A stretch of DNA of 6,570 nt from assembly GCF_900540665.1 (NCBI RefSeq), contig NZ_UQGV01000094.1:1-6570 (forward strand). The letters run 5' to 3'. The position numbers and the translations under genes were made by a program. Below, in pieces: positions 4,843 through 6,570 of the stretch. Below the pieces are notes generated by a model. That model saw only the letters and a list, made by a program, of their open reading frames with translations, was not told the origin of the DNA and searched no databases. The DNA is from an uncultured Catenibacterium sp. Lineage in GTDB: Bacteria > Bacillota_I > Bacilli_A > Erysipelotrichales > Coprobacillaceae. The number at the start of each line of letters is the position of its first letter. The stretch's first letter is position 1.

Positions 4843-4875
4843 TTGAGTTCCCTGAAAAATTCTTCTATAATGGTC
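4838..4875. promoter_or_regulatory. Spaced inverted repeat over the rsmA/niaR promoters, possible operator
   Basis: GACCATT (4838-4844) and AATGGTC (4869-4875) are perfect inverted copies 24 bases apart. Their centres are 31 bp apart, about three helical turns, which puts them on one DNA face. The left arm covers both -35 boxes; the right arm covers the end of the niaR -10. The predicted niaR mRNA starts downstream, so the repeat would act as DNA rather than RNA. Autoregulation by NiaR is a guess. Confidence 0.4.
4843..4871 (+). promoter_or_regulatory. Predicted niaR promoter
   Basis: -35 TTGAGT (4843-4848), a 17-base spacer and a perfect -10 TATAAT (4866-4871). The expected start is near 4878, giving a leader of only about 13 bases that contains the AAGGTG ribosome binding site. 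Confidence 0.75.
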
Positions 4876-4890
4876 AAAAAGGTGATGTAT

Positions 4891-5388
4891 ATGGATAGAA
4901 AGACAAAGATAATGGAAATAATAAGTAATAGTGATAAACCTGTTTCAGCAAGTAAAATTGCGAAAGAATTAGGTGTTTCTAGACAGATTATTGTAGGAGA
5001 TGTGGCTTTACTTAGAGCATCAGGACAAGATATCACTGCAACACCTAGGGGATATATATTAGAAACAAATAGAAGTAATCATTATACGATTGCAGTAAAG
5101 CATAATAATGATCAATTAGAAGAAGAATTAAATACTATTGTAGATTTAGGTGGTAAGGTAGAAGATGTGATAGTAGAACATCCTCTTTATGGTGAAATTA
5201 AAGGAAATCTTCATATATATTCACGTTATGATGTATCTAAGTTCATATCTGCAGTTAATGATAATGATATTGCACCTCTTTCTCTATTAACGGATGGTGT
5301 TCACCTGCATACAATTACAGTACCTGATGAAGAGACATTAGAGCGTATTAAAGAAGCACTGGATGAAAAGCATATATTATTAAAATAA
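4891..5388 (+). CDS. niaR: NiaR-type niacin-responsive transcriptional repressor (HTH-3H domains)
   Basis: Represses NAD synthesis and niacin uptake genes when nicotinic acid is bound (NiaR/YrxA family). 165 residues with the start used here; family members are about 170-180. The N-terminal winged helix-turn-helix spans 3-55, with helix-turn-helix text PVSASKIAKELGVSRQIIVGDVALLR. The C-terminal 3H domain has His71 followed 8 residues later by Glu79 and then H138-x-H140, the spacing of the metal ligands in Thermotoga TM1602; His97 lies in VEHPLYGEI. The ATG at 4891 is chosen because AAGGTG (4879-4884) is 6 bases upstream; earlier in-frame ATGs (4843-, 4885-) lie within the promoter or too close. 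Divergent from rsmA, single-gene unit with its own terminator. No niacin transporter or nadABC gene is in the window, so its targets lie elsewhere. Confidence 0.9.
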   Translation: MDRKTKIMEIISNSDKPVSASKIAKELGVSRQIIVGDVALLRASGQDITATPRGYILETNRSNHYTIAVKHNNDQLEEELNTIVDLGGKVEDVIVEHPLYGEIKGNLHIYSRYDVSKFISAVNDNDIAPLSLLTDGVHLHTITVPDEETLERIKEALDEKHILLK

Positions 5389-5409
5389 GGCTGTGGTGAA
5401 CAGCCTTTT
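5387..5409. terminator. niaR terminator
   Basis: AAGGCTG (5387-5393) and CAGCCTT (5401-5407) form a 7-bp stem with a 7-base loop, running into TTTTT (5405-5409). The stem overlaps the niaR stop codon. On the minus strand it is followed by ATTTTAAT, so it may also end the convergent small membrane gene. Confidence 0.85.
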
Positions 5410-5411
5410 TA

Positions 5412-5651
5412 TTATATCTTGAAGAAGTTTTTGATGTCATCTTTAAAGAAATAGATGAGTAATAATGTATTTCCGATAAATGGTAAAATTAAATTAGAAC
5501 AGAATATTGTAGGTAGTGAATAAATAGTAATAGGAATACTTCCTAGATTGAAACAAAGAACGGTTTGATCAGGGTAAAAAGCCGATGCAATAAATAATGC
5601 GACATAAATCACAAAACAGATAATAAACTTCTTCTCTTTAGAGCTAAGCAT
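5412..5651 (-). CDS. Small two-helix membrane protein of unknown function (79 aa)
   Basis: I do not recognise a family. With the start at 5651 the protein has 79 residues: a short charged N terminus (MLSSKEKK), a hydrophobic helix at about 8-25, a short turn holding YPDQ (25-28), a second long hydrophobic stretch at about 30-69 with a Pro-Ile-Thr-Ile-Tyr break, and a basic/acidic end (FFKDDIKNFFKI). The start is chosen because GGAGGG lies about 7 bases upstream of this ATG; an upstream in-frame ATG at 5708 would read through the cre-like box and promoter. It is probably a cytoplasmic membrane protein with two or three spans. Convergent with niaR, divergent from padR. The cre-like site at 5688-5701 suggests carbon-source control. 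Confidence 0.6.
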   Translation of the reverse strand: MLSSKEKKFIICFVIYVALFIASAFYPDQTVLCFNLGSIPITIYSLPTIFCSNLILPFIGNTLLLIYFFKDDIKNFFKI

Positions 5652-5687
5652 AAATAATCCCTCCGAGTAATATAAATATGATTTTAT

Positions 5688-5701
5688 TGAAAACGTTTCC
5701 A
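5688..5701. promoter_or_regulatory. Catabolite response element (cre)-like box
   Basis: TGAAAACGTTTCCA is a near-palindrome around the central CG and fits the CcpA consensus TGWNANCGNTNWCA with one mismatch. It lies 37 bases before the start codon of the 79-residue membrane protein, and just downstream of the predicted start (near 5702) of its promoter, a position where CcpA normally represses. Another LacI-family regulator could also use such a box. Confidence 0.6.
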
Positions 5702-5708
5702 CATACAT

Positions 5709-5737
5709 ATAATATCATGAATATTACACTTTGTACA
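5709..5737 (-). promoter_or_regulatory. Predicted promoter of the 79-aa membrane gene
   Basis: Minus strand: -35 TGTACA (5737-5732), a 17-base spacer, -10 TATTAT (5714-5709). A start near 5702 would place the cre-like box at +1 to +15. The -35 overlaps the palindrome at 5734-5752. Confidence 0.45.
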
Positions 5738-5752
5738 TAGTATATCTATGTA
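5734..5752. promoter_or_regulatory. 19-bp palindrome between divergent promoters, candidate PadR operator
   Basis: TACATAG (5734-5740) and CTATGTA (5746-5752) are perfect inverted arms around TATAT. It abuts the padR -35 (5753-5758) and overlaps the opposite -35 (5732-5737), so one bound dimer could affect both promoters. Known PadR/LmrR sites use ATGT and ACAT half-sites with 8-base spacing. Here the order is ACAT-N9-ATGT, so the match is suggestive only. Confidence 0.5.
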
Positions 5753-5780
5753 TTGCTACTTTTAAAACACAAAGTATAAT
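5753..5780 (+). promoter_or_regulatory. Predicted padR promoter
   Basis: -35 TTGCTA (5753-5758), a 16-base spacer, perfect -10 TATAAT (5775-5780). Start near 5787, giving a leader of about 25 bases. The -10 lies within the right arm of an imperfect inverted repeat (5723-5734 with 5769-5780, 11 of 12 positions). Confidence 0.6.
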
Positions 5781-5811
5781 ATAAGTATATGAATGCTGAG
5801 GATCGATTAAT

Positions 5812-6150
5812 ATGGCCAAAAAGAATCAATTTTTCAAACTTGATATGCTTCTTCTATGTATTATTGCGAAGCAGGATTGTTATGGGTATGAAATAACTAA
5901 ACAGATTAAAACTTACTCTCATGAACTTATAGATATTAAAGAAGGCACTATGTATCCTATTCTCTATAAATTACAGGATGCACACTTTATTTCTAGTTAT
6001 GAGAAAGTGATAGAACGAAAAATAAGAGTCTATTATCATATAGAAGAAGAGGGTAAAGAAAAGCTATTAGAAATGATTAATGAATTTAATCAAGCCGTGG
6101 ATGGAATCCATAATGTGATTAAGGAATCTTTAGGAGAATCTTATGAATAA
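5812..6150 (+). CDS. PadR-family transcriptional regulator
   Basis: A 112-residue compact PadR-like regulator. The winged helix-turn-helix is at about 10-82: LDMLLLCIIAKQDCYGYEITKQI, then the recognition segment KEGTMYPILYKLQ (43-55), and a beta wing RKIRVYYHIEEEGKEKL (69-85). A C-terminal helix (86-108) would make the dimer contact. This is the minimal (subfamily 2-like) length of about 110 residues. The ATG is preceded by TGAGGAT at 10 bases, a slightly long spacing. It overlaps the next gene by 8 bases; PadR genes directly coupled to a membrane protein with a HAAS-like N-terminal domain are common in Bacillota. It probably represses its own operon, perhaps through the palindrome at 5734-5752. 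The inducing signal is unknown. Confidence 0.9.
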   Translation: MAKKNQFFKLDMLLLCIIAKQDCYGYEITKQIKTYSHELIDIKEGTMYPILYKLQDAHFISSYEKVIERKIRVYYHIEEEGKEKLLEMINEFNQAVDGIHNVIKESLGESYE

Positions 6151-6523
6151 TACAGAACAATATATTCACAATATTTGGACTATTATGCCCATGCATATAG
6201 ATAAAGAGAAATTCTATCTCCTTGATTTGAAGAAACATTTAAAAGAATTCATGGATGATCATCCTGATTGTTCATATGAAGACATCGTAGATCATTTTGG
6301 AGAGCCTAAGGATATAGTGGTTGAATACATCCAGAATAGTGATGAGAATTATTTGATTCAAAGAATGAGACTAAGAGAAGTATTCCAGAAGTTCATTATT
6401 TTTCTTTGTATTCTTTGTACATTACTTGCGATATGGTTTGGTCTTCTTTGGTATGATGTCTACAGAAATTCAAAATATTCAGGCGTTAAAGAAATTGAAT
6501 ATACAGTAACAGATCAATCATAA
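6143..6523 (+). CDS. HAAS-like single-pass membrane protein coupled to padR (DUF6120/DUF1700-like)
   Basis: 126 residues. The N-terminal 70 residues are helical and soluble and resemble the HAAS (helical, PadR-associated) fold: DLKKHLKEFMDDHPDCSYED (28-47) followed by IVDHFGEPKDIVVEYI (48-63), the typical F-G-x-P turn. A single membrane helix lies at about 83-105, then a short polar tail (106-126). The start at 6143 overlaps the padR stop; AGGAG (6132-6136) is 6 bases upstream, so translation is coupled. The family link is by pattern memory (DUF6120 or DUF1700 relatives). It probably works with the PadR protein, perhaps holding or sensing at the membrane. Proteins of this type often precede a DUF4097 adhesin-like gene; here the operon seems to end. 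Confidence 0.75.
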   Translation: MNNTEQYIHNIWTIMPMHIDKEKFYLLDLKKHLKEFMDDHPDCSYEDIVDHFGEPKDIVVEYIQNSDENYLIQRMRLREVFQKFIIFLCILCTLLAIWFGLLWYDVYRNSKYSGVKEIEYTVTDQS

Positions 6524-6564
6524 CCACTGATAAAATCAGTGGTATGAACCCGCCCTGTAAGGGC
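6523..6564 (+). other. Two consecutive hairpins at the window's right edge
   Basis: ACCACTGAT (6523-6531) pairs with ATCAGTGGT (6535-6543), 9 bp with a 3-base loop, beginning in the stop codon of the previous gene. After 8 bases, GCCCT (6552-6556) pairs with AGGGC (6560-6564). Neither is followed by a T run in the visible sequence, so they are poor intrinsic terminators. Tandem small hairpins with a GC-rich second one recall IS200/IS605-type ends or structured RNA, but nothing further is visible. Confidence 0.4.
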
Positions 6565-6570
6565 ATATCG

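Noticed and set aside
4843..4890. Longer NiaR start at 4843 or 4885
   Set aside because: The first would use the -35/-10 promoter as coding sequence; the second leaves almost no gap from the AAGGTG ribosome binding site.
4815..5036. Open frame of 73 codons on the minus strand opposite the niaR start
   Set aside because: Shadow of the niaR helix-turn-helix coding sequence; it would also run across the rsmA promoter.

Overview
The window is low-GC Bacillota DNA. AGGAG-type ribosome binding sites, intrinsic terminators ending in T runs, a likely CcpA (cre) site, NiaR and PadR-type regulators, and an IspE (non-mevalonate isoprenoid) pathway all fit a gut Firmicute. From gene content and protein style I would guess Erysipelotrichia (Coprobacillaceae-like), but the sequence alone does not prove this.

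Layout. (1) Bases 1-660 hold no long gene. They hold what looks like one complete type I toxin-antitoxin cassette of the Fst/TxpA kind (about 324-606) and the 3' half of a second tandem copy (1-107, whose toxin gene would lie left of the window). The complete copy has a promoter, an mRNA that begins with a hairpin burying the Shine-Dalgarno sequence, a 31-codon TTG-started hydrophobic peptide, a symmetric two-way terminator, and a convergent antisense-RNA promoter. The antisense RNA's first bases are complementary to the toxin start-codon region. This is the most interesting part of the window. (2) Bases 661-4806, minus strand, carry four housekeeping genes transcribed rsmA -> ispE -> glmU -> prs. 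Together they cover 16S rRNA dimethylation, isoprenoid precursor synthesis, UDP-GlcNAc synthesis and PRPP synthesis. rsmA and ispE overlap by ATGA. A terminator-like hairpin and an extended -10 promoter separate ispE from glmU. A strong terminator ends the block after prs. In Bacillus the same genes are spread along a longer cluster with yabG/veg/sspF/purR/yabJ/spoVG between them; here those are absent. (3) Bases 4807-5409 carry niaR, a niacin-responsive repressor, divergent from rsmA. The short shared promoter region contains back-to-back -35 boxes and a spaced inverted repeat, and the rsmA mRNA may be leaderless. (4) Bases 5412-6523 carry a 79-residue two-helix membrane protein of unknown function (minus strand) divergent from a padR-type regulator and a downstream HAAS-like membrane protein. 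The 160-bp divergent region has a 19-bp palindrome between the two candidate promoters, a longer imperfect inverted repeat, and a cre-like box at the predicted start of the small membrane gene. (5) Bases 6523-6570 hold two hairpins in a row without a T tract and may be the edge of another element.

Functionally, the core block supplies precursors for cell wall, isoprenoids and nucleotides/NAD (PRPP is also the co-substrate for nicotinate use, the process NiaR controls). The flanks carry small regulatory modules: a type I toxin array on the left and a PadR-HAAS envelope-sensing type pair on the right.
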